Below, piece by piece: positions 35,658 to 44,859 of a stretch of 54,812 bases of DNA (positions are counted from its first letter, which is position 1; every line of letters starts with the position of its first letter). The notes beneath the pieces were generated by a model, which saw only the letters and a program-made list of their open reading frames with translations, had not been told where the DNA came from and did not search any database. The stretch is from Pseudomonadota bacterium (GTDB lineage Bacteria > Pseudomonadota > Gammaproteobacteria > Burkholderiales > Burkholderiaceae_C): positions 1 through 54,812 of the forward strand of contig JAKAZQ010000020.1 in the NCBI GenBank assembly GCA_021815805.1, given 5' to 3'. A program made the translations under genes and the position numbers.

Positions 35658-36614
35658 TCAGGCCAGCGCCGCGGTCTGGGCCGCGAAACGCTTGGGCAGG
35701 CGGGACTCGTCGTACAGGCCCCAGTGCTTCTCCGGCTCGCGCGGATCCTCCGAGCCCTTCCACGCCTCGTCGAAGGCCTCGAACACGAAGCACGGCACGC
35801 CGCACGCGCGGGACCAGTCGAGCAGTTCGCGCAGATAGCGCTGCTGCGCATGCTCCGACGCGGCATGCGCGGGAATGCCGCGATCGTTCGCCACGCTCGG
35901 CCAGCCGGCCTCGGTGATCACCACCTGGCGCCGCGGAAAGCGCTGCGCCACCGCGGCATGATCGGCCTGCGTGTGCGCCAGCGCCTGCTCGACCGGGCGC
36001 TGTTCCCACGCCGGGTAGCTGTGGATGGAAATGAAGTCCACCGCATCCCCGAGCTGCTCGCCCATCTCGCCGAGCCACGGCACGTAGTTGTCGCACACCG
36101 TCAGCGGCACGTCGACCTGCCCGCGCACCGATTCGAGCAGCTCGCGCACGCGACGCGGCTCGACCAGGTGGTCGGTCCAGTCGACGCAGGCCTCGTTGCC
36201 GACGGCGCCGGCCACCACCACCTTGCGATGGCGCCGCAGCAATTCGCTCAGGCGTGCCACCTCGGCATCGTTGCGGGACCGGTTGGCGCGCAGCGTGGCG
36301 TCGTCGTGGCGCACGCCCCACGGGCAGCCTGGATTGTCGATCTCGGCCTCGAGGTAGGCGCCGAGCAGCACGCGCAGGTCCAGCGCCTCGCGCTCGATGC
36401 ACTCGAGCACCAGCCGGGCATGCGGCCCGCAGTCGTACAGGCGCAGCATGCGCCAGCCCTGGGCTTGCAGCAGCCGCAGATCCTGCGCGATCTGCGACGC
36501 GCTCGGAAACACCCCGGCGCCGGGGCTCTGGCCCGCGCGATAGCCGGAATAGCAGATCGCGGGCAGGCACGGCAGCGGCGCATGCAGCGCGCCGCCGGAC
36601 ATCGCATCAGACAT
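35658..36614 (-). CDS. GH17 family beta-1,3-glucanase/transglycosylase-like protein, cytoplasmic (second subtype)
   Basis: 318 residues, no signal peptide. A GH17-like barrel opens with [14 protein letters not shown] and [22 protein letters not shown]. The candidate acid/base is E141 in [11 protein letters not shown] and the nucleophile E235 in [12 protein letters not shown]-terminal [12 protein letters not shown] is shared with the other GH17 proteins here. The sequence differs clearly from the gene before it, so the two are not recent copies. The start overlaps the preceding GH17 stop by eight bases, with GGAG nine bases upstream. Cytoplasmic location implies action on imported oligosaccharides. 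Hydrolysis versus glucosyl transfer cannot be decided by eye. Confidence 0.78.
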   Translation of the reverse strand: MSDAMSGGALHAPLPCLPAICYSGYRAGQSPGAGVFPSASQIAQDLRLLQAQGWRMLRLYDCGPHARLVLECIEREALDLRVLLGAYLEAEIDNPGCPWGVRHDDATLRANRSRNDAEVARLSELLRRHRKVVVAGAVGNEACVDWTDHLVEPRRVRELLESVRGQVDVPLTVCDNYVPWLGEMGEQLGDAVDFISIHSYPAWEQRPVEQALAHTQADHAAVAQRFPRRQVVITEAGWPSVANDRGIPAHAASEHAQQRYLRELLDWSRACGVPCFVFEAFDEAWKGSEDPREPEKHWGLYDESRLPKRFAAQTAALA

Positions 36615-37557
36615 ACTTGGACACTCCACGTTCATCCCACAATCCCCAGCACGCACCGACCGCGCCCTCGGCGTCGGTCTTCCAGGCCTCGTCGAAGGCC
36701 GAGAAATGGAACATGGGGATGCCCTCGGCGCGCGCCCACGCCTGGGCCTCGAGAAAATAGCGCATGGCATCGGCCGCCGACGGCTGCGCCCCGCCCACCG
36801 CGCTGCCGCGGTCGGGCCAGCCGGTCTCGGCAATCAGCACCGGACGCCCGGCCGCCGCGACGCGCGCCCGACGCACCATGTCGCGCATGTACTCCACGGC
36901 ATGCTCGCGCGGGCAGCCTTCCCAGAAGGGGTAGCAATTCGCGAGCACGACATCGCAGGCCTCGGTCACGCGGGGATGCTGCTCGAACAGGTAGTAGGCA
37001 TCGACGTAGCCGACAGGCACTCCGGGCACCGCGTCGCGCACCTCGGCCAGCGCGTCGAGCAGTTCCGACTCGTCGAGATCGCCGCGCAGCAGCACCTCGT
37101 TGCCCACGGCCAGCATGTCGACCACGCCTTCGCGCGCCAGCGCGATCGCGGCGTCGATCTCGCGCCGGTTGGTGTCGCGATCGCTGCCCAGCCACGCGCC
37201 GACCAGGGTCCTGAGGCCGGCCTGGCGCGCCAGCCGCGGTGTCGCCTCGTGGCCGTCGATGCACGAGAAACTGCGCACCCAGCGGGTATAGGGCGCGATG
37301 AGTTGCAGGCGCCGCTCGACGCTCTGCCAGGGCACCTGCATGCCCGGGCCCTGCCCCGGCTCGTACGGGCTGAAGCACAGCCCGTGCAGACCCTGCAGGA
37401 TCACCTCGCGCACGTCCGCGCGCAAGGCCTGCAGTTCGCTGGCCGGTGCACCGCCGAGGTCGTCGGCGGGCTGCGCCGGCGCATCGCTCGCGCCCTGCCC
37501 GCTCCACGCGGGCGCACTGCCCCCTTGCAGCCGTGCACGCCAGTGCTCACGCGACAT
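36607..37557 (-). CDS. GH17 family beta-1,3-glucanase-like protein, cytoplasmic
   Basis: 316 residues, no signal peptide. The GH17-like barrel has LHGLCFSPYEPGQGPG, TLVGAWLGSDRDTN, acid/base candidate E154 in LAVGNEVLLRG, NCYPFWEG and nucleophile candidate E244 in LIAETGWPDRG. The sequence parallels the GH17 domain fused to the symporter at 32102-34393 block by block (LGNETLLRG, VDAYYVFERHP, NCYPFWEG, AETGWPSQGSA). The start overlaps the GH16 stop by 11 bases and has AAGGAG six bases upstream. It is part of a tight GH16-GH17-GH17-ATPase run. Confidence 0.8.
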   Translation of the reverse strand: MSREHWRARLQGGSAPAWSGQGASDAPAQPADDLGGAPASELQALRADVREVILQGLHGLCFSPYEPGQGPGMQVPWQSVERRLQLIAPYTRWVRSFSCIDGHEATPRLARQAGLRTLVGAWLGSDRDTNRREIDAAIALAREGVVDMLAVGNEVLLRGDLDESELLDALAEVRDAVPGVPVGYVDAYYLFEQHPRVTEACDVVLANCYPFWEGCPREHAVEYMRDMVRRARVAAAGRPVLIAETGWPDRGSAVGGAQPSAADAMRYFLEAQAWARAEGIPMFHFSAFDEAWKTDAEGAVGACWGLWDERGVSKYV

Positions 37558-38452
37558 GACCGTCTCCTTCGCGCTGCCAGGGCAGTCGGCCGCGGCCGCG
37601 CCGTCCCGCGTCGGCGTAGCCACCGCGACGCTCGTACACGCGCACGTAATCCACCTGCAGTTCGGCGGGAAACGGGGTCGTGTCGTCGGGCGCGCCGGGG
37701 AAATTGCCCCCCACCGCGATGTTCATGACGATGTAGAACGGGCGGTCGAAGGGCGCCGGCCAGGCATGCAGTTCCTGCTCGCTGCGCGGGCGCCGGCCAC
37801 GGCCGTCGACGGTATGTCCGCAACTCCACCAGAAATCCTGGCTGGCCCAGACGCGGCCGTCGAACTCCCAGCTGATGCGCCCGGGCTCCCACTCCACGGC
37901 ATAGCAATGCCAGTCCGCCAGCGACTCCTCCGGGGCCAGCAGCAGGCGCCGCGTGCACAGTTCGCGCTCCGGAAACACACAGCCGTAGTGCAGGCTGCCG
38001 AGCACCTCGCTGCCGGCGTCGCCGCACACCTCCATGACGTCGATCTCGCCCGACGCCGCCCAGCGGCCGTAATGATCCTCCAGCGGCAGCATCCAGATCG
38101 CCGGCCACAGCCCCTTGCCATGCGGCACCCGGGCGCGGAACTCGAAGCGCCCGTAGCGCTGGGCGAACAGCGCGCGCCCGTCGGCATCGCGGGTGCGCAG
38201 GCGTGCCGACGTGAAACCTCCGGGGCTGGACGCATCGCGCAACGCGCGGATGCTCAGCACACTGTCGCGCACCGACACGTTGCGCGCGTCCGCGGTGTAC
38301 TCCTGCAACTCCTCGTTGCCCCAGCCAGGCACCCAGACCCCGCTGACCGGGTCGTGGAAGCCGTTGCCGCGCTCGCAATACCACCTGGACGCATCCAGCG
38401 TGTCACCGTCGAACTCGTCCTGCCAGCGCAACACCCATTCTTCCTGCTGCAT
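37547..38452 (-). CDS. GH16 endo-beta-1,3-glucanase-like protein without signal peptide
   Basis: A 301-residue GH16 domain. Catalytic residues are E136, D138 and E141 in SGEIDVMEVCG; RFEFRARVPHGKGLWPAIWM and YIVMNIAVGGNFPG are laminarinase hallmarks. The protein starts directly with MQQEEWVLRWQDEFDG, so no export signal is visible, unlike the lipoprotein GH16 upstream. Either it acts in the cytoplasm on imported beta-1,3-gluco-oligosaccharides, or an upstream signal was lost. The C-terminus has about 25 Arg/Gly-rich residues beyond the domain. Confidence 0.83.
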   Translation of the reverse strand: MQQEEWVLRWQDEFDGDTLDASRWYCERGNGFHDPVSGVWVPGWGNEELQEYTADARNVSVRDSVLSIRALRDASSPGGFTSARLRTRDADGRALFAQRYGRFEFRARVPHGKGLWPAIWMLPLEDHYGRWAASGEIDVMEVCGDAGSEVLGSLHYGCVFPERELCTRRLLLAPEESLADWHCYAVEWEPGRISWEFDGRVWASQDFWWSCGHTVDGRGRRPRSEQELHAWPAPFDRPFYIVMNIAVGGNFPGAPDDTTPFPAELQVDYVRVYERRGGYADAGRRGRGRLPWQREGDGHVA

Positions 38453-38523
38453 TCCCTGTCCCCCTGCCTCGGCCCCATGCTCGTCGCGCGCGGCCACCGC
38501 GGCCGCGCCCCGCTGCAGTTGCG

Positions 38524-39573
38524 TCACGGCGTCATGTAGCGCACGTACGCGACCTGCATGGTCTGGTCGTAGTTCGCCGGCACCTGCGTGTTGTCGCCGT
38601 TCGGCGCCCCCAGGTAGCCGCCGATGGCCAGGTTCATGATCACGTAGTAATTCTTCGCGGTGGTTCCGTACGGCCAGATCGACGACGCCGGGAAGCTGGG
38701 AATGCCGGCCACCGTCGGAGTGCAGCTCATCGTGCTCTTGGTGCAGGTCATGATCACCTGGTTGTCGACCGCGAACTCGATCTGCCCCGGGGTCCAGGCG
38801 AGCTGGTACAGGTGGAAGCTCGTGCTCAGCGGGCTCGACAGCGTGGCCTTCTGGTACTCGAACGAGTCGGTGTACGTGGGGCTGGGCGTGCCCGACGGCA
38901 GGTGCAGCGTGCTCTGCACCAGCGAGTCCTGGCCGGCGAAATACCTGCCCAGCCACTCGACCATGTCGATCTCGCCTCCGGCGGGCCAGGTCGGCTGGCC
39001 GTTGTTCACGTTGGGCGGCGAGCTCAGGTCCGGGTTGGGCCCCGGCAGCAGCCACAGCGCCGGCCACGAGCCGGTGCCGGTGGGCAACTCGGCCTTGATC
39101 TCGAGAAAGCCGCTCTGGCTCAGGTCGACCGTCTTCAGCGACGTGACCTTGGCCGACGAGAACATGCAGTTGCCGGGGGTCGAGGTGCCGCAGGTGTCGT
39201 TGAGCACGCTGCTGTCGGCGTGTCCGTGCAGGTTCAGGGTTCCGCCGCCCACCGTGGCGTTGCCCGGCAGGTAGTACTCGGCCTCGTTGTTGCCCCAGCC
39301 GGCGTTGCCGTAGGCGACGCCGTTGCCGGTTTCCTCGGCCCAGTCGCTGCTGCTCGTGCTCAGCGGGCCGGCCGGATCGTTCGCGAAGTTGTCCTCCCAC
39401 ACCGTCGTCTTGTAGGCCGACGCGAGGCTGCCCGTCGGGTTGGACGGCTGGGTGCTGGGCACGTTGCTCGCACTGTTGGCGCTGGTCGCGCCGGACGGCG
39501 AAGAAATCGAACCCGACCCGCAGCCGGCGAGCAGCACCGAGCCGGCGGCCACGGCGATCACTGTCTTCCACAT
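38524..39573 (-). CDS. GH16 endo-beta-1,3-glucanase, lipoprotein
   Basis: 349 residues. The signal peptide VIAVAAGSVLLAGCGSG ends in a lipobox, then a Ser/Ala/Asn/Pro-rich linker leads to a GH16 domain starting near TTVWEDNFAND. The catalytic motif is E201-I-D203-M-V-E206 in PAGGEIDMVEWLG; WPALWLLPGPNP and YYVIMNLAIGGYLG support laminarinase-type specificity. It would be anchored in the outer membrane and attack polymeric beta-1,3-glucan before import. An AGGAGC element precedes the ATG at 39573. Confidence 0.87.
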   Translation of the reverse strand: MWKTVIAVAAGSVLLAGCGSGSISSPSGATSANSASNVPSTQPSNPTGSLASAYKTTVWEDNFANDPAGPLSTSSSDWAEETGNGVAYGNAGWGNNEAEYYLPGNATVGGGTLNLHGHADSSVLNDTCGTSTPGNCMFSSAKVTSLKTVDLSQSGFLEIKAELPTGTGSWPALWLLPGPNPDLSSPPNVNNGQPTWPAGGEIDMVEWLGRYFAGQDSLVQSTLHLPSGTPSPTYTDSFEYQKATLSSPLSTSFHLYQLAWTPGQIEFAVDNQVIMTCTKSTMSCTPTVAGIPSFPASSIWPYGTTAKNYYVIMNLAIGGYLGAPNGDNTQVPANYDQTMQVAYVRYMTP

Positions 39574-39629
39574 GTTCCTTGCTCCTGGTTTGCAACGCAT
39601 TCAAGATCAGCCATTCCGCACATGGCGGC

Positions 39630-41936
39630 TCAGTGCGACGCCGTGGCGCGCATCACGCCCAGCGTGTGCGGCGCCACCGTGCCCGTGGTGCCGTCGCTGA
39701 AGCGCACCGCCAGCGGCTGGGCGCCCGGGTTGTAGGCGAGGTGCGTGACCACGCCGGCGGCGGTGCGGAATACCGCGTACAGCGGGGTATCGGCGGTCAC
39801 CGAGAAATCGGGCGTGCCCATGTACTGCAGGCTGCGCATCCAGTAGTAGGCGTGGGTGCGGCTGTCGCCCCCCTCCGTCGACCCCTGGGAGTTCCACTCG
39901 CCCAGCGCCTTGTCCGGATCGCCCAGCGCCCGATACTCGGCGAACACGTCCTGCCAGATGTCGCTGGGCGTGCCGTCGGACATGCCGGCCTTGGCGTAGC
40001 GATCGCTCATCGCGTGCATGGACTTGAAGAAGCTGCTGATGTACGCCGGGTCACGCCCGAGGTAGGTCGAGGCCGTGGTCATGGGCAGCAGGTTGATGCC
40101 CTGCACCTCGCGCGGGTTCTGGGTCCACCAGGTGTTGTAGGCGTATTTGTCGCCGAACACCTGCGCCGCCAGCACGCGGTGGTAGTCGGGCGCGAACACG
40201 ATGTGGTGCAGGTCGAACCAGTAGTCGTCGATGGAATGCACCTCGGTGGTGTAGAGGTAGATGCCCAGGTCGCGCAGACGGGTGTTGCCGGTGGCGGCGC
40301 CCCAGAAGATCAGTCCGGCCCACGCGTTGACGGCTTCGGACGACGACTCCTGGTTGTTGCCGTCGAACATGGCGGCGTCGCCGCTGGCCCACGAATGCCC
40401 CTCGTAGGGATCGAAGTTGCGCAGGAAGGGGTATCCCGGCAGGCCGCGCCTGGCCGTGGCGATGTCATCCACCAGCAGTTGCACCATGCCGCCCCAGTGC
40501 GAAGGCTCGGCCCATTGCGGATCGCGCAGCGCCAGTTGCGCGGCGGCGTCGATCCAGTAGCCGTAGTGGAAGTGGTGGTCGTTCATGTGGGTCACGCTGC
40601 CGTACTCCGAGGGATAGCCCAGCGTGGTGCCCAGCGAATGGTCGACGACGAAATAGCTGTTGTCGTTGTGGCCGGAGAAGAACTGCCGGAACTTGCGCCG
40701 CAGCATGCCCTGCAAGGCCTGCTCGTCGGAGTCGCGCCCCTGCGCGTAGGCGATGTTCATGAGTTGCGCCGCGCGCCCCAGGCCCTTGCCGATCCAGTAG
40801 GTGCCGTCGCCCTGCAGGCCGAAGGCCCCGGGCATCGCCGCGGTGTCGCCGCCCAGCAGGGTGTCGACGCGGCTGCCGCCGGCGGCTGCCGGCAGCTTGG
40901 GCCAGAACGGCACGATGCCGTGGTAGGTCAGGCGGGTGTCGAAGGCGCTCGCGGCCAGCAGCTTGACCCGCCCGCGCACGCTGGCGAAACCCTGCTGCAA
41001 CAGGCCGGGGATCTGCTGCCCCCACCACAGATTGGGAAACAGGCCGACCAGCGGCACGGTCTGCCCGCCCTGCATGGATTGGGTGGTGAACGCGAAGTGG
41101 GTCAGCACCTGGCTGCTCGCGGCGTCGTACTTCCAGTGCACCCGCGTGTCGGTGACGAAGGCGTAGGCATGCGCGTCGAACAACTGCAGCGTCGGCGGCG
41201 TCAGGTCCGGAAGCGCCGCCAGCGAGAACCAGCCCTTGCCCTGCGGCAGCTCCAGCCGCAGATCGGTCGGGCTGCGCCACTGGAAGCTCGCGCCCTGCGG
41301 CGCGTACAGCGCATAGGCCTGGCCGTCGACCTCGAACACCTGGCGCCCTGCGACCGCGGCCACCGCGGGCTGCTGGTTGGGCGCCGCCAGCTGGAAGTCC
41401 ACGCTCGAGGTGTCGATGTGGTAATAGCTGAACGGGCTGCCCTGGACCACCGTGGCCAGCAGCGTGTGCCCGGCGCCCGGCATGGCGATGCTGGCGCTCC
41501 AGTCACCGCGCCCGGCGAGCAACGCCTGCTGCGGCTTGAAGTCCGGCACCACCGTGACCTCGGCGCGATGCGGCCACACCACCTCCTTGTAGCCATCGGC
41601 GGCGCCGTGCATGGTCTGTGTCGGCACGCCGACCTGGAAGCCCTGCGGCACCGCGCGGTAGCTCACCGGAATGGCGTACAGCGGGTAGGACCAGCGCGTG
41701 AACATGACCGACGAATACCACTGGCTGGTCGGCGCCGCCTGTCGCATCATGGCCGGCGTGCGGTAGGTCGCCGCTGGCGGCTTCGGGCTCGCCGAGCTGA
41801 AGAATCCGCCCTTGTGCGGGGCCGCGTAGTACCCGCCAAGCCCGTCGGCTATGCGGGGATTGGCCGAGGCCCCGAACGCCGGCAGCGCCGCCAGCAGCGC
41901 CGCCGCGCCGACCATCGCCTGCGTGATGCGATCCAT
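39630..41936 (-). CDS. GH81 endo-beta-1,3-glucanase, secreted
   Basis: 768 residues with a signal peptide (MVGAAALLAALPAFGASA). The N-terminal beta-domain has MMRQAAPTSQWYSSVMFTRW and VRVGVP-like segments. The catalytic region includes THMNDHHFHYGYWIDAA, GHSWASGDAAMFDGNNQESSSEAVNAW with glutamates E530 and E534, and HSIDDYWFDLHH. These are the conserved GH81 blocks of bacterial laminarinases. It would release oligosaccharides from long beta-1,3-glucans outside the cytoplasm. AGGAGAG lies before the ATG. It lies between the porin and the lipoprotein GH16. Confidence 0.88.
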   Translation of the reverse strand: MDRITQAMVGAAALLAALPAFGASANPRIADGLGGYYAAPHKGGFFSSASPKPPAATYRTPAMMRQAAPTSQWYSSVMFTRWSYPLYAIPVSYRAVPQGFQVGVPTQTMHGAADGYKEVVWPHRAEVTVVPDFKPQQALLAGRGDWSASIAMPGAGHTLLATVVQGSPFSYYHIDTSSVDFQLAAPNQQPAVAAVAGRQVFEVDGQAYALYAPQGASFQWRSPTDLRLELPQGKGWFSLAALPDLTPPTLQLFDAHAYAFVTDTRVHWKYDAASSQVLTHFAFTTQSMQGGQTVPLVGLFPNLWWGQQIPGLLQQGFASVRGRVKLLAASAFDTRLTYHGIVPFWPKLPAAAGGSRVDTLLGGDTAAMPGAFGLQGDGTYWIGKGLGRAAQLMNIAYAQGRDSDEQALQGMLRRKFRQFFSGHNDNSYFVVDHSLGTTLGYPSEYGSVTHMNDHHFHYGYWIDAAAQLALRDPQWAEPSHWGGMVQLLVDDIATARRGLPGYPFLRNFDPYEGHSWASGDAAMFDGNNQESSSEAVNAWAGLIFWGAATGNTRLRDLGIYLYTTEVHSIDDYWFDLHHIVFAPDYHRVLAAQVFGDKYAYNTWWTQNPREVQGINLLPMTTASTYLGRDPAYISSFFKSMHAMSDRYAKAGMSDGTPSDIWQDVFAEYRALGDPDKALGEWNSQGSTEGGDSRTHAYYWMRSLQYMGTPDFSVTADTPLYAVFRTAAGVVTHLAYNPGAQPLAVRFSDGTTGTVAPHTLGVMRATASH

Positions 41937-41978
41937 TGCCCTCTCCTGTGGTTGTGCGTTGCCCGATGCGCGCGGGAA

Positions 41979-43355
41979 TCAGAAGGTCACCAGCGCGCCC
42001 AGCGTGAGGCTTTCGCCCGACCGGCTCACCCACGGGTTGATGCCGGAGAACTGCGCGTTGCTCGTCTGGCTCAGCGGCGCGGGACCGTGGTGCCCGTAGT
42101 ACACGTAGCCGATGCCGCCGTAGAAGCTCAGGTTGCGATAGATCTCGGGCATCTTGCGATACAGCCCGAAGTTGCTGATGACCGCCCAGTTGCTCTGGCC
42201 CCACTGCGTCGGGTTGTCGGTGCGCGCGCGCCCGAGGTAGACGGCGCCGGCGGTGTAGGTCCACAGTCCGCGGTAGTGGCTCAGCCCGAGCAGGAAGTCG
42301 TTGGTCGACGCCGAGTAGCCCGGCTGGTAGCTCGTGGTGTTGTACAGGGCATTGGCATAGTTGAAACCGCCCGACGGGTAGGTGCAGTAGCCAAGCGCTT
42401 TGTCGTAGCCGCAGGTGATGGCCGCCCCCGACCAGTAGCTGTGGCGCAGGCCCCAGGTCAGCATCCACTTCGGCGTGAACCAGTGGTCGCCCTCCAGGAT
42501 CAGCACGCTCTGGCGCGGCAGCGAACTGTAGATGTTGGTCGACAGGCCGCCGGCGCCGCCCGCCCCCGGGCCGAGCACCGGCAGGTTGGGTGCGCCGACG
42601 AAGGGGTTCTTGCCCCACGACGACTGCCCGGCGCCGTGGCTGGTCTCGAAGGTGAATTCGATCAGGTTGTCGTGGTTCGAGAACTGCGCGAACAGTTCGA
42701 GCATCTGCGGCGTGGGCGCCAGATCGGGGCCGTTGGGGCCGACGTACGAGTTGAAGGGATGGTTGGTGGCGTACGTCGCCTCCAGCGTGAACTTGCCGAA
42801 GGAGGTGTGGAACATGCGCGAGGTGTAGCGCACCGAGTCCTGGAACAGGCTGAAGCCGGCGCCGGTCTCGCTCCATGCGGTGGACAGGCCGATGGGATAG
42901 CTGAAGCCGTCCTGGCGCGACCAGGCCCGCGCCAGTTGCGTGCCCACCATCAGCGAGCCCAGCGACGGGTAGGAAATGCCGACGTATTTCTCGAACCAGT
43001 TCTGGCCCACGATGTCGTTGCCGCCGTTGCGCATGCGATGGGTCGCCACCCCCTCCAGCGTGACGCCGTTGTCGAACTCATGCTTCAGCGTCGCGGTGAC
43101 CTGGATCATCGGGCTCGGCGTGGTCACCGTGCCGACGCTGGTCGGGTAGCAGTAGGTATTCGGATGCGTCGACAGCACCGCGCGCGGGTCGCCGTAGCAG
43201 GCCATCGCATTGTTGCTCTCGTAGTTGCCGACATTGTTGGCGACGCCGATTTCATCCTTGGCGAAACCCGACAGGCTGAGTGCGCCGAACTGCGCCCCGT
43301 AGGCCGACAGCGACAGGGTCCCCAGCAGCCCGGCGAGCAAGATTCTTGTTTTCAC
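41979..43355 (-). CDS. Outer-membrane porin-like beta-barrel protein
   Basis: 458 residues. The signal peptide is KTRILLAGLLGTLSLSAYG. The rest alternates short amphipathic strands rich in aromatics, such as EFDNGVTLEGVATHRM, FTLEATYATNHPF and MLTWGLRHSYW, and ends in phenylalanine (LGALVTF), the classic outer-membrane sorting end. I do not recognise the exact family; DUF1302/porin-4-like barrels look similar. In this operon it would let glucan oligosaccharides cross the outer membrane. The start is GTG at 43355 with AAGGAG eight bases upstream. A 138-bp gap separates it from GH30, in which no operator copy was seen. Confidence 0.72.
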   Translation of the reverse strand: MKTRILLAGLLGTLSLSAYGAQFGALSLSGFAKDEIGVANNVGNYESNNAMACYGDPRAVLSTHPNTYCYPTSVGTVTTPSPMIQVTATLKHEFDNGVTLEGVATHRMRNGGNDIVGQNWFEKYVGISYPSLGSLMVGTQLARAWSRQDGFSYPIGLSTAWSETGAGFSLFQDSVRYTSRMFHTSFGKFTLEATYATNHPFNSYVGPNGPDLAPTPQMLELFAQFSNHDNLIEFTFETSHGAGQSSWGKNPFVGAPNLPVLGPGAGGAGGLSTNIYSSLPRQSVLILEGDHWFTPKWMLTWGLRHSYWSGAAITCGYDKALGYCTYPSGGFNYANALYNTTSYQPGYSASTNDFLLGLSHYRGLWTYTAGAVYLGRARTDNPTQWGQSNWAVISNFGLYRKMPEIYRNLSFYGGIGYVYYGHHGPAPLSQTSNAQFSGINPWVSRSGESLTLGALVTF

Positions 43356-43493
43356 GATGGTCTCCTTGGTTGTTTGTCTGCAACGTCGCGCGTGGCATGC
43401 GGCGCCGATGTCCGCCGATGCCCGCCGACTCGCTGCGCTCCTTGCCGCGAGAGTCGGCGCAGTGCTCCCCGCGTGCGACGAATTCGTGTCATG

Positions 43494-44846
43494 TCATGGA
43501 TGCTCCGGCGTGCGCACGAAGGTGGCGATCGAATGCGCCGCGAGCGACGTGGCGTAGGCCTGCGCGTCGATGCGCAGATCCAGTTGCAGCGCCTGGTCGC
43601 CGCGGTTCAGCGCCACCAGCGCCAGCTTGCCGTCGGGCGCGACAAAGGCCGTGGCCTCGATCGCGGCGCTCGACGGTGCGCAGAACACGCGGCGCGCGCC
43701 GGGGCGGATATGGCGCGCGAAGTGCCCGATGTAGTCGTAGGAAGGTTGCGGCAGCCATTGTCCGGCGGCGGTGTCGACGAGAATCGGCGCGCTGCAGTGG
43801 TTGGCCACGTGGTTCGGGCCGCCCTGCAGGTCGAGAAACAGGTTCCAGTCGATCCAGCCGACGCTCGAGTGGTTCAGGTCGGCGAGCATTGATTCGGCGT
43901 AGCGCTCGGCCACCTGCCAGGAGTCGCGGTGCGGCCCGTACTCCTGGCACGCCTCGGTGAGCAGCAGTTTCTTGTCGGGCCATGCCTCGTGCACGCGCTG
44001 CACGTTGTCGAACATCGACTCGCCGTACCAGTGGAAGCCCAGGCCCCAGAGATAGTCGCGCGCACGCGCGTCGGCGTACAGCACGCGCGCACGCTCGGCG
44101 AGCATGTCGCGGTTGTGATCCCAGCCGATGATGCGCACGTCGGCGAGGCCGGCCGCGTGCAGCGCCGGGCCCAGGTACGACGCGATGAAATCACGCTCCT
44201 CCTCGGCCGTGTACACGCAGGATTCCCAGCTCTGCACCGCCATCGGCTCGTTCTGCACCGTCACGCCCCAGACGTCGACGCCCTGCTCGCGGTAGGCCTG
44301 CACGAAACGCACGAAGCAGCTCGCCCAGGCCGCGCGATACTCGTCGCGCAGCCGTCCGCCACGGTTCATGCGCGCGCTGTCCTTCATCCAGGCCGGCGGG
44401 CTCCACGGCGACACCAGCACGCGCGGCCGACGCTCGGCGATCTCCCCCGCGGCGCGCAGCAGCGGCAGCAGCGCCCGCTGATCGCGCTCGATGCTGAAGC
44501 TGCGCAATTCGACATCGCCCTCGACTTCGACGTGGGCGTAGTTGCCCAGCGAGAAGTCGCAGCTGTTCATGTGCACGCGGCACAGCGAGTAGCCGTGTCC
44601 GCCCTGCTCGGGCGGCGCGAAGTAGGCGCGCAGCGCGGCCTCGCGCTGCGCCGGCGGCAGCGCCTGCCAGTTCACCGCCGAGGCCTCGGTGAATGCGCCG
44701 CCGAAACCCTCCAGCTCCTGGAAGCGCCGGCCGCTGTCCACTGCCAGCACCACGCCCGCCGCGGCGCCGGGCGGGCGCGGGCGCAACGGCTCGCAGGCGG
44801 CCTGTCGCAGCCCGCTGTCGCGCTCGGTGGCGTACACCTGCAGCAT
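43494..44846 (-). CDS. GH30 family glycosidase (beta-1,6-glucanase/glucosylceramidase type)
   Basis: A 450-residue clan A barrel with a C-terminal beta-domain. FQELEGFGGAFTEASAVNW, VLVSPWSPPAWMKDS, acid/base E200 in VTVQNEPMAVQSWESC and nucleophile E298 in LLLTEACQEYG are the GH30 marks. There is no signal peptide. In a laminarin-type locus the expected job is removal of beta-1,6 branches from imported oligosaccharides. GGAGC precedes the ATG, and the GH1 gene ends 13 bases upstream. Confidence 0.83.
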   Translation of the reverse strand: MLQVYATERDSGLRQAACEPLRPRPPGAAAGVVLAVDSGRRFQELEGFGGAFTEASAVNWQALPPAQREAALRAYFAPPEQGGHGYSLCRVHMNSCDFSLGNYAHVEVEGDVELRSFSIERDQRALLPLLRAAGEIAERRPRVLVSPWSPPAWMKDSARMNRGGRLRDEYRAAWASCFVRFVQAYREQGVDVWGVTVQNEPMAVQSWESCVYTAEEERDFIASYLGPALHAAGLADVRIIGWDHNRDMLAERARVLYADARARDYLWGLGFHWYGESMFDNVQRVHEAWPDKKLLLTEACQEYGPHRDSWQVAERYAESMLADLNHSSVGWIDWNLFLDLQGGPNHVANHCSAPILVDTAAGQWLPQPSYDYIGHFARHIRPGARRVFCAPSSAAIEATAFVAPDGKLALVALNRGDQALQLDLRIDAQAYATSLAAHSIATFVRTPEHP

Positions 44847-44859
44847 GCCGTGCGCTCCG

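Noticed and set aside
39579-43892. A 1437-residue plus frame opposite the GH81 and porin genes.
   Set aside because: It is antisense to two well-supported genes and has a His/Arg/Val/Gly-rich composition without domain features.
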